The notes below the pieces were generated by a model. The model was not told where the DNA came from and made no database searches. It saw only the letters and a list, made by a program, of their open reading frames with translations. This document shows positions 37,278 to 46,864 of a stretch of DNA of 64,000 nucleotides, piece by piece. Source of the stretch: Mesorhizobium sp. NZP2077 (GTDB taxonomy: Bacteria; Pseudomonadota; Alphaproteobacteria; Rhizobiales; Rhizobiaceae); the NCBI RefSeq assembly GCF_013170805.1, contig NZ_CP051293.1, positions 558,001 through 622,000 on the forward strand, given 5' to 3'. Position 1 is the stretch's first letter. Each line of letters begins with the position of its first letter. The position numbers and the translations under genes were made by a program.

Positions 37278-38722
37278 AAGAACAGAAGGCCCGCGATCAA
37301 AAAGGTCGGGATCAGCACCAGCCCGGACCACAGCATATAGCCGAAGAAGCCTGGCATCCTGACGCCGCGATGCCTGGCGATGGCATAGACCATAAAGTTG
37401 GGGGCATTGCCGATATAGGTGTTGGCGCCCATGAACACGGCGCCCGCCGAGATCGCGGCAAGCGTAGAGGCGAACTCCGTCATCAGATGGTGAGCATCAC
37501 CGCCGGCAAGCTCGAAGAACACCAGATAGGTCGGCGCATTGTCGAGGAAGGACGACAGCGCCCCGGTCAGCCAGAAATAGGCAAGATTGTTGGGCGTGCC
37601 CGAGGAAGAACTGACAAGGGATACCAGCGGCGCCAGTCCGCCCTCATGACCGGCCCTCAGGATGGCGATGACCGGCACGATGCAGATGAAGATGCCGGCA
37701 AACAATTTCGCCACTTCCGCGATCGGACCCCAGTTGAACCCGTTCGCTTCGCGGTGGCTCTTGTATGAGAGGGGGAACGACAGCAGGGCCAGCGCCAGGA
37801 TGATGGCGTCGCGCACCAGGTTCTGCAGTTCGAGACCGACACCGAACACGGAAAAGCTCACGCCGGGCTTCCAGGCCGCCGACAGCAGGATCGCGCCAAT
37901 AACTCCGGCCAGCAATGGAAGATTGGCCAGGCCGCGCAGGCGCACCTTCGAATCCGGTGTCGGGTCCTTGATCTTCGGCGCGCCTGCCTCACGCCGATGC
38001 AGGATGATGTCGATCGCCAGGAACACCGCCAGTACCAAGCCGCCAACGAACAGCGTCTCGTGCCAGAGGTTTGCGGTCGTCCAGAAGAAGTCGACGCCGC
38101 GCAGGAAGCCGACGAACAGCGGCGGATCGCCGAGCGGCGTCAGCGAGCCACCGATGTTGGAAACCAGGAAAATGAAGAAGATGACGACATGGGCGTTGAA
38201 CGGCCTGTTGTCATTGGCGCGCAGGATCGGCCGGATCAGGATCATCGAGGCGCCGGTGGTGCCGATGACCGAGGCCAGCAGCGCGCCGACCAGCAGCAGC
38301 CCGGCATTGACCAGCGGCGTGCCGTGGATGTTGCCGGCAAGCAGGATGCCGCCTGAAATCGTGTAGAGCGCGAACAGCAGGATGATGAATGACATGTATT
38401 CGGTGAGCAGTGTATGCAACACCGCCTCGGTCGCCGAGGGCATACCGAAGGCAAGTGCCAGCGGCACAATCACCAGCGCCGCCCATAGGGCCGCGATCTT
38501 GCCGTAGTGATGCTCCCAGACATGATGGAACAGCAGCGGTCCGGTGGCGATCGACAGCAGCAGGCCAGCAAAAGGCAGCGCCCACCACAGCGACATCGAG
38601 GCGCCGGGCAGCGCGTGTTCCTCGGCCGCGAAGGCTGCTCCCGGGAACAGCATCGCGACGGCGATGGCAGCGCCGGCCATCACGCCCACGGTGACCTGCG
38701 AAAAGCCCCCCTGATGCCACAC
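37271..38722 (-). CDS. Putative Na+/H+ antiporter or anion transporter (CitMHS/NhaD-like)
   Basis: 483 residues with about twelve membrane segments after a signal-like N-terminus (VMAGAAIAVAMLFPGAAFA). It belongs to the ion-transporter superfamily by the blocks SNIGGSLTPLGDPPLFVGFLRG and FLDNAPTYLVFFELAGG, with conserved polar residues in half-helices. Some relatives are sodium/proton antiporters; others carry citrate-like anions. The start is uncertain (GTG 38722 or ATG 38680). It begins eight bases after pncA, so the two are probably cotranscribed; a role in carrying nicotinate or another pyridine carboxylate is only a guess. Confidence 0.78.
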   Translation of the reverse strand: MWHQGGFSQVTVGVMAGAAIAVAMLFPGAAFAAEEHALPGASMSLWWALPFAGLLLSIATGPLLFHHVWEHHYGKIAALWAALVIVPLALAFGMPSATEAVLHTLLTEYMSFIILLFALYTISGGILLAGNIHGTPLVNAGLLLVGALLASVIGTTGASMILIRPILRANDNRPFNAHVVIFFIFLVSNIGGSLTPLGDPPLFVGFLRGVDFFWTTANLWHETLFVGGLVLAVFLAIDIILHRREAGAPKIKDPTPDSKVRLRGLANLPLLAGVIGAILLSAAWKPGVSFSVFGVGLELQNLVRDAIILALALLSFPLSYKSHREANGFNWGPIAEVAKLFAGIFICIVPVIAILRAGHEGGLAPLVSLVSSSSGTPNNLAYFWLTGALSSFLDNAPTYLVFFELAGGDAHHLMTEFASTLAAISAGAVFMGANTYIGNAPNFMVYAIARHRGVRMPGFFGYMLWSGLVLIPTFLIAGLLFFG

Positions 38723-38729
38723 CGTCGGT

Positions 38730-39344
38730 TCAGTCCGACAGATGGTCTTCGAGCGTCACGCCGGCATCGCGCATACGCTGCAGCATGGCATCGAGCGAGC
38801 CGTTGAGATCGATGCCGCGGCAGGCATCGAGCCGGACGTTGGTTTTAAAACCCTGGCTGACGGCGTCCAGCGCCGAAAAGCCGATGCAGAAATCGGTCGC
38901 CAAGCCGACCAGGGTGATGGTGTCGATGCCGCGCTCCCTGAGATAGCCACCGAGGCCGGTCGGCGTCGTGTGGTCGTTCTCGAAGAAGGCCGAATAGCTG
39001 TCGATGGCGGGGCGAAATCCCTTGCGGATGACGAGTTCGGCCTTGGTCCAGGCAAGGCCGGAATGAAAATCCGAACCGAGGCTGCCCTGGATGCAATGGT
39101 CCGGCCACAAAGTCTGCTGGCCATAGGGCATCTCGATCATCGTGAAGGGCTGCGCGCCCGGATGGCTGGAGGCGAAGCTGGAATGGCCGGCGGGATGCCA
39201 GTCCTGCGTCAGCACGACATGGTCGGCGTGGCGGATCATATCATTGACCAGCGGCACGATCTCGTCGCCGCCGGTCACGGCCAACGCGCCGCCCGGGCAA
39301 AAGTCGTTCTGCAGGTCGATGACAACAAGCGCTTCGTCGGCCAT
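38730..39344 (-). CDS. pncA: Nicotinamidase
   Basis: 204 residues, an isochorismatase-fold hydrolase turning nicotinamide into nicotinate and ammonia. The catalytic triad is Asp10 (VIDLQNDF), Lys108 (VIRKG) and Cys153 (ATDFC); the metal ligands Asp48, His50 and His83 fit (DWHPAGH, PDHC). The ATG at 39344 follows GAGGGAAG; the frame is open for eight more codons. It is divergent from the heterocycle-oxidation operon, with 288 bases between. Nicotinate formed here can go to PncB for NAD or, if the neighbouring operon acts on nicotinate, to catabolism. Confidence 0.93.
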   Translation of the reverse strand: MADEALVVIDLQNDFCPGGALAVTGGDEIVPLVNDMIRHADHVVLTQDWHPAGHSSFASSHPGAQPFTMIEMPYGQQTLWPDHCIQGSLGSDFHSGLAWTKAELVIRKGFRPAIDSYSAFFENDHTTPTGLGGYLRERGIDTITLVGLATDFCIGFSALDAVSQGFKTNVRLDACRGIDLNGSLDAMLQRMRDAGVTLEDHLSD

Positions 39345-39499
39345 GGGCTTCCCTCTTCTGTACGTCATGCTCCAGTGGAAAATGCCGCGAACGCGACCGG
39401 AGGCAGAAACTTGACCAGATGGCCGGCCGCGTCAACCGCCTAAGGCGTAACAATCTCGTTGCATGCACCCCGTCAAGGACAACAGCCAAAACTCTGGCT

Positions 39500-39540
39500 T
39501 TGACAATTTCCACCGGCTTGATATCATTTGCATACGAATG
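39500..39540 (+). promoter_or_regulatory. Sigma70-like promoter with overlapping MarR-type operator
   Basis: TTGACA (39500-39505) and TATCAT (39522-39527) with a 16-base spacer precede the six-gene operon. The near-palindrome CATTTGCATACGAATG (39525-39540) overlaps the -10 box and the expected start of transcription, a normal position for repression by a MarR dimer. The operon's last gene encodes a MarR protein, so autorepression is a reasonable inference. The remaining 250 bases of the pncA-operon gap show nothing else. Confidence 0.6.
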
Positions 39541-39632
39541 AATTTCCGGCCAGAAACCGGCAAAACGATCCCCGGGTAGACGCCTTGGGAGGGCCAATTT
39601 CGGCGAAGGCCCCATCTCTGGGAAGGCAAAGC

Positions 39633-40493
39633 GTGATCCGTTACGCGAAACCCACCACGGTCGACGAAGCGCTCACGCTGCTTGGCGAGGGCGCCTGGCG
39701 CATCCTTGCCGGCGGCACGGATTTCTATCCGACGCAGGGCGCGAAACCGTTCCGTGACAATGTCCTCGACATCAACGGCCTCGCGGCGCTGCGCGGCATC
39801 GCTGAGACGAATGACCACTTTGTCATCGGCGCGCGCACGACATGGACCGATATCATCCGCCATCCCCTGCCGCCGGCTTTTGACGCGCTGAAACAGGCGG
39901 CGCGCGAGGTCGGGTCGCCGCAGATCCAGAACGTCGCTTCGGTCGCCGGCAATCTCTGCAACGCCTCGCCGGCCGCCGATGGCGTGCCGGGGCTGCTCGT
40001 GCTCGATGCCGAGGTCGAACTGCGTTCGGCAACGGCAACGCGCCATCTGCCCTTGCCGGATTTCATTCTTGGCAACCGCCGCACGGCTTTGCAGGCCGGT
40101 GAGATGGTGACGGCGATACGCGTGCCGAAGTCTGCTGCGGCCGGTACATCGGCTTTCGTCAAGCTTGGCGCGCGGCGCTATCTTGTCATTTCCATTGCCA
40201 TGGTGGCGGCGCGTCTGGTCGTGGAGAACGGCACTGTCATTGAAGCGGCGATTGCCGTTGGATCGTGTTCGGCTGTCGCCAAGCGGCTTGCCGGCGTCGA
40301 GGCCGCGATACGCGGGTTGCCGGCAGATGGCGGGCTTGCTGCCGCGATCCAGTCCGCACCAATGACGGAGCTGTCACCGATCGCCGATGTGCGCGGCAGC
40401 GCCGAATACCGGCTCGACGCCGTGCGCGAGATTGTTGCGCGGGCCGTATTGATGGCCGCCGGACCGATGAATGACCATATGGTGGCAGCATGA
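39633..40493 (+). CDS. FAD-binding subunit of a molybdenum hydroxylase (xanthine dehydrogenase family)
   Basis: 286 residues. The FAD-binding blocks [10 protein letters not shown] (near residues 22-31) and [17 protein letters not shown] (about residues 104-120, the TxGGN-type loop) mark the CO dehydrogenase/xanthine dehydrogenase FAD subunit, which passes electrons from the iron-sulfur centres to NAD or another acceptor. The start is GTG at 39633 with GGGAAGG upstream, giving the family N-terminus [14 protein letters not shown]. It is the first gene of an overlapped operon; its stop overlaps the next start by four bases. Confidence 0.9.
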   Translation: MIRYAKPTTVDEALTLLGEGAWRILAGGTDFYPTQGAKPFRDNVLDINGLAALRGIAETNDHFVIGARTTWTDIIRHPLPPAFDALKQAAREVGSPQIQNVASVAGNLCNASPAADGVPGLLVLDAEVELRSATATRHLPLPDFILGNRRTALQAGEMVTAIRVPKSAAAGTSAFVKLGARRYLVISIAMVAARLVVENGTVIEAAIAVGSCSAVAKRLAGVEAAIRGLPADGGLAAAIQSAPMTELSPIADVRGSAEYRLDAVREIVARAVLMAAGPMNDHMVAA

Positions 40494-43345
40494 GCAAAGC
40501 TCAGCCTGACATGAGCCAGGTTCTGCCTGAAGTCCGTGAAGCTCTGCTCGATCCGGGCAGTCACCAGCCTGGCCTCGGCCTCGGCCGCGCTGACATCACC
40601 TTCGTGGTCAATGGCGCCGCCGTCTCGGTCAATGTGCCGCCGCTTCGCCGGCTGTCGCAAGTGCTGCGTGACCAATTGCAGTTGTCCGGCACCAAGGTCG
40701 GCTGCGACGCCGGGGACTGCGGCGCCTGCACGGTGCTGGTCGACGGCGACCCCGTCTGCGCCTGCCTGATGCCGGCGGCCTCGGCCGCCGGCGCATCGGT
40801 GACGACGGTCGAGGGGCTGGCCAATGGCCGGCTGTCGGCGCTGCAGGCCTCGTTCCTTGCGCATGGCGCGGCGCAATGCGGCATCTGCACGCCGGCGCTG
40901 CTGGTTGCTGCGACAGCGCTGCTGGACACGAAACCCAGGCCGACCGAGACCGAGGTGCAGGATGCGCTGGGCGGCATTCTCTGCCGCTGCACCGGCTACC
41001 GGAAGATCATCGCGGCGGTGATGGAGGCTTCTCAGCAGGCAGCAAGCCTCGATTTCTGCCTGCCCGAGTCCGGCCACGCCGTTGGCGCGTCACCCATCAG
41101 GCTCGACGGCGTGCCTAAAGTCACCGGCGGTGAAAAATTCGGCGGCGATTCCTTTCCCGCCGATGCGCTGGCGGTGCTGGTGGTCCGTTCGCCGCATTAT
41201 CACGCCAGCTTCGCCTTCGGCGACCTGGACGGCTGGGCCAAGGTGCATCCCGGTATCGCCGGTGTCTTCACCGCAGCCGACATTCCGGGCAAAAACTGCT
41301 TTGGCGTCATCGGCCCGTTCGCCGACCAGCCAGCGCTCGCGGAAGGGTTTGCGCGGCTGCGCGGCGAGGCGGTGGCACTCGTCGCCGGCGAGCGCGAGGC
41401 GATGCTCGATCTCGACCTGTCGGATTTCCCGGTTCGCTGGACCGAACTGCCGCATGTTCTGCAACCTGCCGAAGCCCAGGCTGACGGCGCCGCGCTGATC
41501 CATGCAAATCGCCCCTCGAACCTGCTGACCTCCGGCTTTGTCGAGCGTGGCGATCCCGAGGCGGCCCTTGCTGCCGCCGCCATCACGGTTTCCGGTGCCA
41601 TCGATACCTCCTATGTCGAGCACGCCTATATCGAGCCCGAGGCCGGCCATGCCTATCTGGACGGCGACACGGTGGTCGTCGTCGCCTGCACCCAGGCGCC
41701 CTATATGGACCGCGACGATACGGCGAGGGTGCTCGGCCTTGCCGTCGACAAGGTGCGCATCGTGCCGACCGCGACCGGCGGCGGCTTCGGCTCGAAACTC
41801 GACGTTTCGCTGCAGCCGCTGATCGGCCTCGTGGCGCTGAAGACTGGGCGGCCGGCGGCGCTCACCTACACCCGCAACGAATCGATGATGTCGACCACCA
41901 AGCGCCATCCCTCGGAGATGAAGGCGACCATCGGCGCCGATGCCGAAGGCCATGTCACCGGCATGATCTTCTCAGGCGATTTCAACACCGGCGCCTACGC
42001 CAGCTGGGGCCCGACGGTGGCCAACCGCGTGCCGGTGCATGCGTCCGGCCCCTATGTAACGCCGAACTACCGCGCCGAGGGCCGCGCCATCCACACGCAT
42101 GGGCCGATCTCCGGCGCCTTCCGTGGCTTCGGCGTGCCGCAGGCGACGATCATGCAGGAGACGCTCTATGATGAGTTGGCTGGCAAGCTTGGCATCGACC
42201 GGCTCGACTTCCGCCTGAGAAACTGCCTTCGGAACGGTTCCGAAACGGTCACCGGACAGCGGCTGGAGTCCGGCGTCGGCATTGCCGAATGCCTTGAGGC
42301 GCTGCAGCCGCATTGGGCACGTGCGACAGCCGACGTGGATGCTTTCAACAGTGCTCATTTGGACAAAAAGCGTGGCGTCGGCGTGGCGTCCTGCTGGTAT
42401 GGCTGCGGCAACACTTCGCTGCCCAACCCGTCGACCATTCGCGTCGGCATCGTGGCTTCGGGTGACGTTGTCCTGCACCAGGGCGCCGTCGATATCGGCC
42501 AGGGCTCCAACACCGTCATCACCCAGATCTGCGCCGATGCGCTTGGCCTGCCGCTGGAACGATTCCGGCTGAAGAGCGCCGATACGGCGATCAGCCCGGA
42601 CGCCGGCAAGACCTCGGCCTCGCGCCAGACTTTTGTGACCGGCAGGGCGGCGGAGAAGGCCGGCCGCGCCTTGCGTGAAAAGATCCTCCGCTTTGCCAAT
42701 GTCTCCGAGAAAGCAACCCTGCAGCTGGATGGCGCCGCGATCATCATCCGCGAGGGTGATGCCGCCCGCCGCATCGATCTCGCCTCACTCGACGCGGATG
42801 CCGATGGCTTCGTCTTCCGCGCCGAGGAGACTTATGATCCTCCGACGCTGCCGCTCGATGCCAAGGGCCAGGGCAAGCCCTACGCGCTCTATGGCTATGG
42901 GGCGCAGATCGCCGAACTCGAGGTCGATCTCAAGCTCGGCACGGTGAAGCTGCTAAAGATCACCGCGGCGCACGATGTCGGCAAGGCGATCAACCCGCTG
43001 CTGGTCGAAGGCCAGATCGAAGGTGGCATCGCGCAAGGCATCGGAATGGCGCTGATGGAAGAATACATTCCCGGCCGCACCGAGAATTTGCACGATTATC
43101 TCATCCCGACCATCGGCGACGTGCCGCCGATCGAGACCATTCTGGTTGAGGTTCCCGATCCCGAGGGGCCGTTCGGCGCCAAGGGGCTGGGCGAGCATGT
43201 GCTGATCCCGACGGCGCCGGCGATCCTCAACGCCATCCGCCACGCCACCGGCGTGCTGGTCACCAAGGTTCCGGCGACGCCGACGCGTATCCGCGCTGGC
43301 ATCCGTGCAAAAAATGGCATCTGCGAACAGGAGGCACGCCAATGA
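40490..43345 (+). CDS. Fused 2Fe-2S and molybdopterin-binding subunit of a molybdenum hydroxylase
   Basis: 951 residues combining two subunits that are often separate. Residues about 34-185 are the iron-sulfur part: Cys72, 77, 80 and 92 bind the plant-ferredoxin-type cluster and Cys130, 133, 165 and 167 the second cluster. Residues about 200-950 are the two molybdopterin domains, with [19 protein letters not shown] and the active-site glutamate in GAKGLGEHV near the end. With the separate FAD subunit this makes a complete hydroxylase that adds oxygen from water next to a ring nitrogen or oxidises an aldehyde. Its neighbour suggests nicotinate 6-hydroxylation; xanthine or another heterocycle remains possible. 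Confidence 0.88.
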   Translation: MSKAQPDMSQVLPEVREALLDPGSHQPGLGLGRADITFVVNGAAVSVNVPPLRRLSQVLRDQLQLSGTKVGCDAGDCGACTVLVDGDPVCACLMPAASAAGASVTTVEGLANGRLSALQASFLAHGAAQCGICTPALLVAATALLDTKPRPTETEVQDALGGILCRCTGYRKIIAAVMEASQQAASLDFCLPESGHAVGASPIRLDGVPKVTGGEKFGGDSFPADALAVLVVRSPHYHASFAFGDLDGWAKVHPGIAGVFTAADIPGKNCFGVIGPFADQPALAEGFARLRGEAVALVAGEREAMLDLDLSDFPVRWTELPHVLQPAEAQADGAALIHANRPSNLLTSGFVERGDPEAALAAAAITVSGAIDTSYVEHAYIEPEAGHAYLDGDTVVVVACTQAPYMDRDDTARVLGLAVDKVRIVPTATGGGFGSKLDVSLQPLIGLVALKTGRPAALTYTRNESMMSTTKRHPSEMKATIGADAEGHVTGMIFSGDFNTGAYASWGPTVANRVPVHASGPYVTPNYRAEGRAIHTHGPISGAFRGFGVPQATIMQETLYDELAGKLGIDRLDFRLRNCLRNGSETVTGQRLESGVGIAECLEALQPHWARATADVDAFNSAHLDKKRGVGVASCWYGCGNTSLPNPSTIRVGIVASGDVVLHQGAVDIGQGSNTVITQICADALGLPLERFRLKSADTAISPDAGKTSASRQTFVTGRAAEKAGRALREKILRFANVSEKATLQLDGAAIIIREGDAARRIDLASLDADADGFVFRAEETYDPPTLPLDAKGQGKPYALYGYGAQIAELEVDLKLGTVKLLKITAAHDVGKAINPLLVEGQIEGGIAQGIGMALMEEYIPGRTENLHDYLIPTIGDVPPIETILVEVPDPEGPFGAKGLGEHVLIPTAPAILNAIRHATGVLVTKVPATPTRIRAGIRAKNGICEQEARQ

Positions 43346-44883
43346 GCGAGCTTGCCGAACGTTTCGAAACCCATGATCCCGGCGAGAAGCTGGTGGCAGA
43401 GAAGATCCGCTGCGATGCCTGCCCGGTGATGTGCTACATTGCCGAAGGCCGCACCGGCGCCTGCGACCGCTATGGCAATGCCGGTGGCCGCATCGTGCGC
43501 ATGGACCCGCTGACCATCCTCGACCATGCGGCCGAGACTGGCGGGACAATGGTGCCCTTCATCGCCGAGGGCGAGGCATGGGACGGCGAGTTGTTCAACA
43601 CCGGGCGTCGCTTCGTCACCGCAATAGGCGCCGGCACCACCTATCCCGACTACAAGCCAGCGCCGTTCATCGTCAGCCAGGAGGTTGAGGGCGTCGATCT
43701 CGTCACCGTCGTCACCGAGGGCATTTTCTCGTATTGCGGCGTCAAGGTGAAGATCGACACCGACCGTCATCTCGGGCCCGAAACGGCGGTCGTCCGCTCC
43801 CAAGGCGAAGCGATCGGCCATGTCACGACAGGCGAATATGGCTCGCAGATGCTGTCGCTGGGCGGTGTGCATCACCTCACCGGCGGCTCCAAGTCGGAAG
43901 GCCGCGCGACTTGCGATGCGCTGCTCAATCTGTGCAACCGCAAGCCGGTGGAACTCACCATCGACGGTGGCGCCACGATCATCGTCGAAGCCGGCAAACC
44001 ACCCGTCATCGATGGCAAGCAGGAACACCGCATGCGCGTCGGCTGCGGCTCCGCCACCATCGGCATGTTCGCCACGCAATGGCGCGGGCTGGTCGACGAG
44101 GTCGTGGTGGTCGACGACCACATCACCGGCGTGGTTTCCGAGCACCAAGCTGGCAAGGTGCTGGGCTGGCAGGATACCGGCATCAAAATCGTCGGCCGCC
44201 GTTCGACGCCGGGCCGCTATTTCAAGGTCTCCGAGCCCGGCCTCGGCTGGGGCGGCACCTCGATTTCCGACCCGTTGTCGATCCTTGGCGACTGGAACGC
44301 CAAGAAGGGCGCGCGGCCGGGCCTGTCGCTGCTGATGGTTTCGACCACCGGCGAGCAGTTCGCCTATTACGAACTCGACGACGAATTGAAGCCGGTCGAA
44401 AAACCGTTTCCGGAGCGGCTGCAGAAATCCGTGAACCTGATCGAGGACAATTGCGAGCCGGCTTTGTGCACAGTGCTGTTTATCGGCGGCGCCGGTGGTT
44501 CGCTGCGCGCCGGCGTCACCGAAAACCCGGTCAATCTCACCCGGTCGGTACAAGGCCTGAAAACCTATGTCACGGTCGGCGGCGCGCCGGTCTATGTCTG
44601 GCCGGGCGGCGGCATCACGCTGATGGTCGATGTCACGCGCGTGCCAGTAGGCGCGTTCGGCTATGTGCCGACGCCGGCGCTGGTGGCGCCGATCGAATTC
44701 ACCTTGCGCCGCGACGACTATATCAGGCTCGGCGGCTACGAAGCCGAGATCCGCAGTGTCGAGGATATCGTCGCCAAGGGCGGCGAATACCTCAATGCAC
44801 GCAGCGGCACCGGTGCCGCGGCCAACAATCCATGGCCGCCGCTGGCGCAGTTGCGGCGCGCCGCCTCGAACGAGATGGGATAA
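43342..44883 (+). CDS. 6-hydroxynicotinate reductase-like iron-sulfur protein
   Basis: 513 residues. An N-terminal cysteine motif [18 protein letters not shown] (Cys24, 27, 31, 41) should hold a 4Fe-4S cluster, followed by a long alpha/beta part with no motif I can name surely. The overall pattern matches the family named after Eubacterium barkeri 6-hydroxynicotinate reductase (EC 1.3.7.1), which reduces 6-hydroxynicotinate to 1,4,5,6-tetrahydro-6-oxonicotinate with ferredoxin. It overlaps the hydroxylase gene by four bases and the next gene by one, so the products are made together. That it uses nicotinate here is inferred from family name and context. Confidence 0.78.
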   Translation: MSELAERFETHDPGEKLVAEKIRCDACPVMCYIAEGRTGACDRYGNAGGRIVRMDPLTILDHAAETGGTMVPFIAEGEAWDGELFNTGRRFVTAIGAGTTYPDYKPAPFIVSQEVEGVDLVTVVTEGIFSYCGVKVKIDTDRHLGPETAVVRSQGEAIGHVTTGEYGSQMLSLGGVHHLTGGSKSEGRATCDALLNLCNRKPVELTIDGGATIIVEAGKPPVIDGKQEHRMRVGCGSATIGMFATQWRGLVDEVVVVDDHITGVVSEHQAGKVLGWQDTGIKIVGRRSTPGRYFKVSEPGLGWGGTSISDPLSILGDWNAKKGARPGLSLLMVSTTGEQFAYYELDDELKPVEKPFPERLQKSVNLIEDNCEPALCTVLFIGGAGGSLRAGVTENPVNLTRSVQGLKTYVTVGGAPVYVWPGGGITLMVDVTRVPVGAFGYVPTPALVAPIEFTLRRDDYIRLGGYEAEIRSVEDIVAKGGEYLNARSGTGAAANNPWPPLAQLRRAASNEMG

Positions 44884-45767
44884 TGGACGGCCCGCAAGCG
44901 CATTGGCTGCAGGATCGCAAGCGGCTGCATCTCAACCACGGGCCGATCGATCTGATCGTCGAGGCTTTTGGCGAGGCGCACGAATGCCGGCTGGCCTATG
45001 AGCAGGCGGTTGCACGCTTCCAGACGATCCTGATCGAGTTGGTCGAGGAGCTCCCCGAATTGCGGCTCCCAGCGTTCTTCCTGGCGCCACGCACCTTTGC
45101 CGGCCCGACGGCGCGCCGCATGGAGGCAGCCGTCATGCCTTTGGCGGAATGTTTCATAACACCGATGGCCGCCGTTGCCGGATCGGTAGCCGACGAAATG
45201 CTCGCCGCATTGCTTGCCGGTCGCAGGCTCGAACGCGCCTATGTCAACAATGGCGGCGACAGCGCTCTCCATATCGGCACGGGCCAGTCGATGGGCCTGG
45301 CGGTCGCCGGCACCGGCAACGGCCTGGCCGACCGGATCACGATCCGCGCCGAAGACGGCGTTGGCGGCGTCGCCACCAGCGGCTGGCGCGGCCGCTCGTT
45401 TTCACTCGGCATTGCCGACGCCGTCACCGTGCTGGCGCGGACCGGCGCCGAGGCCGATGCGGCGGCGACGCTTATTGCCAACGCGGTAGACCTGCCCGGC
45501 AATCCCGCCATCAGGCGCATTCCCGCACGCGAATTGTCGCCCGACAGCGATCTCGGCGCGCGGCTGGTGACGCAAGGCGTCGGCACGCTTGCACTTGGCG
45601 AAGTGGCGCGGGCGCTGGACAATGGCCTTGCCGTCGCCGAAGATTTTCGCCGACGCGGCCTGATCGCCGCATCGGCGCTGTTTCTTGGCGGTGAGGCCCG
45701 CATCAGTGGTTCGGTGGCGCTCTCCGCGCCCAACAAGAATTCGAGAGAGGAAATTGCCCATGCCTGA
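44883..45767 (+). CDS. UPF0280 family protein (ApbE-like fold)
   Basis: 294 residues. Visible blocks are RTFAGPTARRMEAAVMPLAECFITPMAA, RAYVNNGGDSALHIG (written AYVNNGGD-SALHIG at about residues 119-132) and GVATSGWRGRSFSLGIADAVTVLA, which match UPF0280. Family structures resemble ApbE, an FAD-dependent flavin transferase, but no activity is established. The start codon shares a base with the preceding stop (TAATG). Its fixed place after the reductase gene suggests a role in maturation of a flavin enzyme or in a later catabolic step; this is speculation. Confidence 0.8.
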   Translation: MDGPQAHWLQDRKRLHLNHGPIDLIVEAFGEAHECRLAYEQAVARFQTILIELVEELPELRLPAFFLAPRTFAGPTARRMEAAVMPLAECFITPMAAVAGSVADEMLAALLAGRRLERAYVNNGGDSALHIGTGQSMGLAVAGTGNGLADRITIRAEDGVGGVATSGWRGRSFSLGIADAVTVLARTGAEADAAATLIANAVDLPGNPAIRRIPARELSPDSDLGARLVTQGVGTLALGEVARALDNGLAVAEDFRRRGLIAASALFLGGEARISGSVALSAPNKNSREEIAHA

Positions 45768-46344
45768 GTTCCCGATCCGCAAGGTCGCGGTGCTAAGCGA
45801 AGAGATATTTCACGAGGGCGGGCCGGTCGCGGACGTGCCGCGCCGGCGGGCCGCGGCCATGGCCGTGGTCAAGAACCCGTTCGCCGGGCGCTATGTCGAG
45901 GATTTGCAGAGCGCCATGGACGATCTGAAGCCGCTCGGCCTGCTGCTTTCTGACAAGCTCATCGCCGCCTTAGGCGGTAACGTGAAGCAGATCGACGGCT
46001 ATGGCAAGGGCGCCATTGTCGGCATTGCGGGCGAACTGGAGCACGGCGCGCTCTGGCATGTGCCGGGTGGCTACGCCATGCGTGAGCGGCTCGGCGACGC
46101 CAAGGCGATCGTGCCCTCGGCCAAGAAGGTCGGTGCTTTCGGCTCGAAGCTCGACGTGCCGCTCGGCCACATCAACGCCGCCTATGTGCGCAGCCATTTC
46201 GACGCCATGGAAGTCGGCATCAGCGACGGGCCGCGTCCCGACGAGATTCTTTTTTGTCTGGCCATGACCTGCGGGCCGCGCATCCACAACCGCATGGGTG
46301 GGCTTGCGGCCGATGGCATAAGAGCCTGGGATGGGCTGCGGTGA
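45760..46344 (+). CDS. DUF1185 (amino acid synthesis family) protein
   Basis: 194 residues matching the DUF1185 pattern: IRKVAVLSEEIFHEGG at the N-terminus, KNPFAGRYVEDLQ, and GIAGELEHGALWHVPGGYAMRE. The family has solved structures but no proven reaction; the database name amino acid synthesis is not backed by the sequence. It overlaps UPF0280 by eight bases and has GAGAGG before its ATG at 45760. It may catalyse a hydrolytic or isomerase step on the reduced ring product, which is inference from operon position. Confidence 0.8.
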   Translation: MPEFPIRKVAVLSEEIFHEGGPVADVPRRRAAAMAVVKNPFAGRYVEDLQSAMDDLKPLGLLLSDKLIAALGGNVKQIDGYGKGAIVGIAGELEHGALWHVPGGYAMRERLGDAKAIVPSAKKVGAFGSKLDVPLGHINAAYVRSHFDAMEVGISDGPRPDEILFCLAMTCGPRIHNRMGGLAADGIRAWDGLR

Positions 46345-46802
46345 GCGGCGAGGACAATCTGCTCAAGCTGGTCGAGGTCGAGGCGCCGGACGATCAGGAT
46401 TACCTCCTGCAGGAACAGGTCGGCTTCATCCTGCGCAAGGCGCACCAGCGCCATGTCTCGATCTTCGCCGCGCATATTGGCGACCTGACGCCGCCGCAAT
46501 TCGCCGCACTGGCCAAGCTGCGCGATGTCGGCGAGACCTCGCAGAACCAGCTCGGCACGCTGATCGCCATGGATGCGGCGACGGTGAAGGGCGTCATCGA
46601 CCGGCTGAAGGCGCGCGGCCTGGTCGAGCTTTCCAAGCACGAGGTCGACAAAAGGCGGCTGCTGGTCAATTTGACCCCCGAAGGCCGCGATGCGATCGAG
46701 CGCCTGATCCCGCTGGCGCGCGAGATCACCAGGGAAACGCTGGCGCCGCTCTCGGCCAAGGAGATCGCCACCTTCACGAAGCTGCTGGCGAAGCTGGCGT
46801 AG
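46341..46802 (+). CDS. MarR-family transcriptional regulator
   Basis: 153 residues. The winged helix covers about residues 50-115, with SQNQLGTLIAMDAATVKGVIDRLKARGLV as recognition region and KRRLLVNLTPEGRD as wing. The GTG at 46341 overlaps the stop of the DUF1185 gene (GTGA). As last gene of the operon it probably senses the aromatic substrate or an intermediate and represses the promoter at 39500-39540; PecS/HucR-type relatives bind aromatic acids and urate. Confidence 0.88.
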   Translation: MSGEDNLLKLVEVEAPDDQDYLLQEQVGFILRKAHQRHVSIFAAHIGDLTPPQFAALAKLRDVGETSQNQLGTLIAMDAATVKGVIDRLKARGLVELSKHEVDKRRLLVNLTPEGRDAIERLIPLAREITRETLAPLSAKEIATFTKLLAKLA

Positions 46803-46864
46803 AGCCGGTTGGTGATCCGCAATTCGTGCCGACCGGTCGCGGCAATAGCGCAGGGCGCGAGCGC

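Noticed and set aside
43734..45767. A 677-codon open frame extending UPF0280 far upstream
   Set aside because: The part before 44883 is an alternate frame of the reductase gene with artefact composition; UPF0280 starts at 44883.
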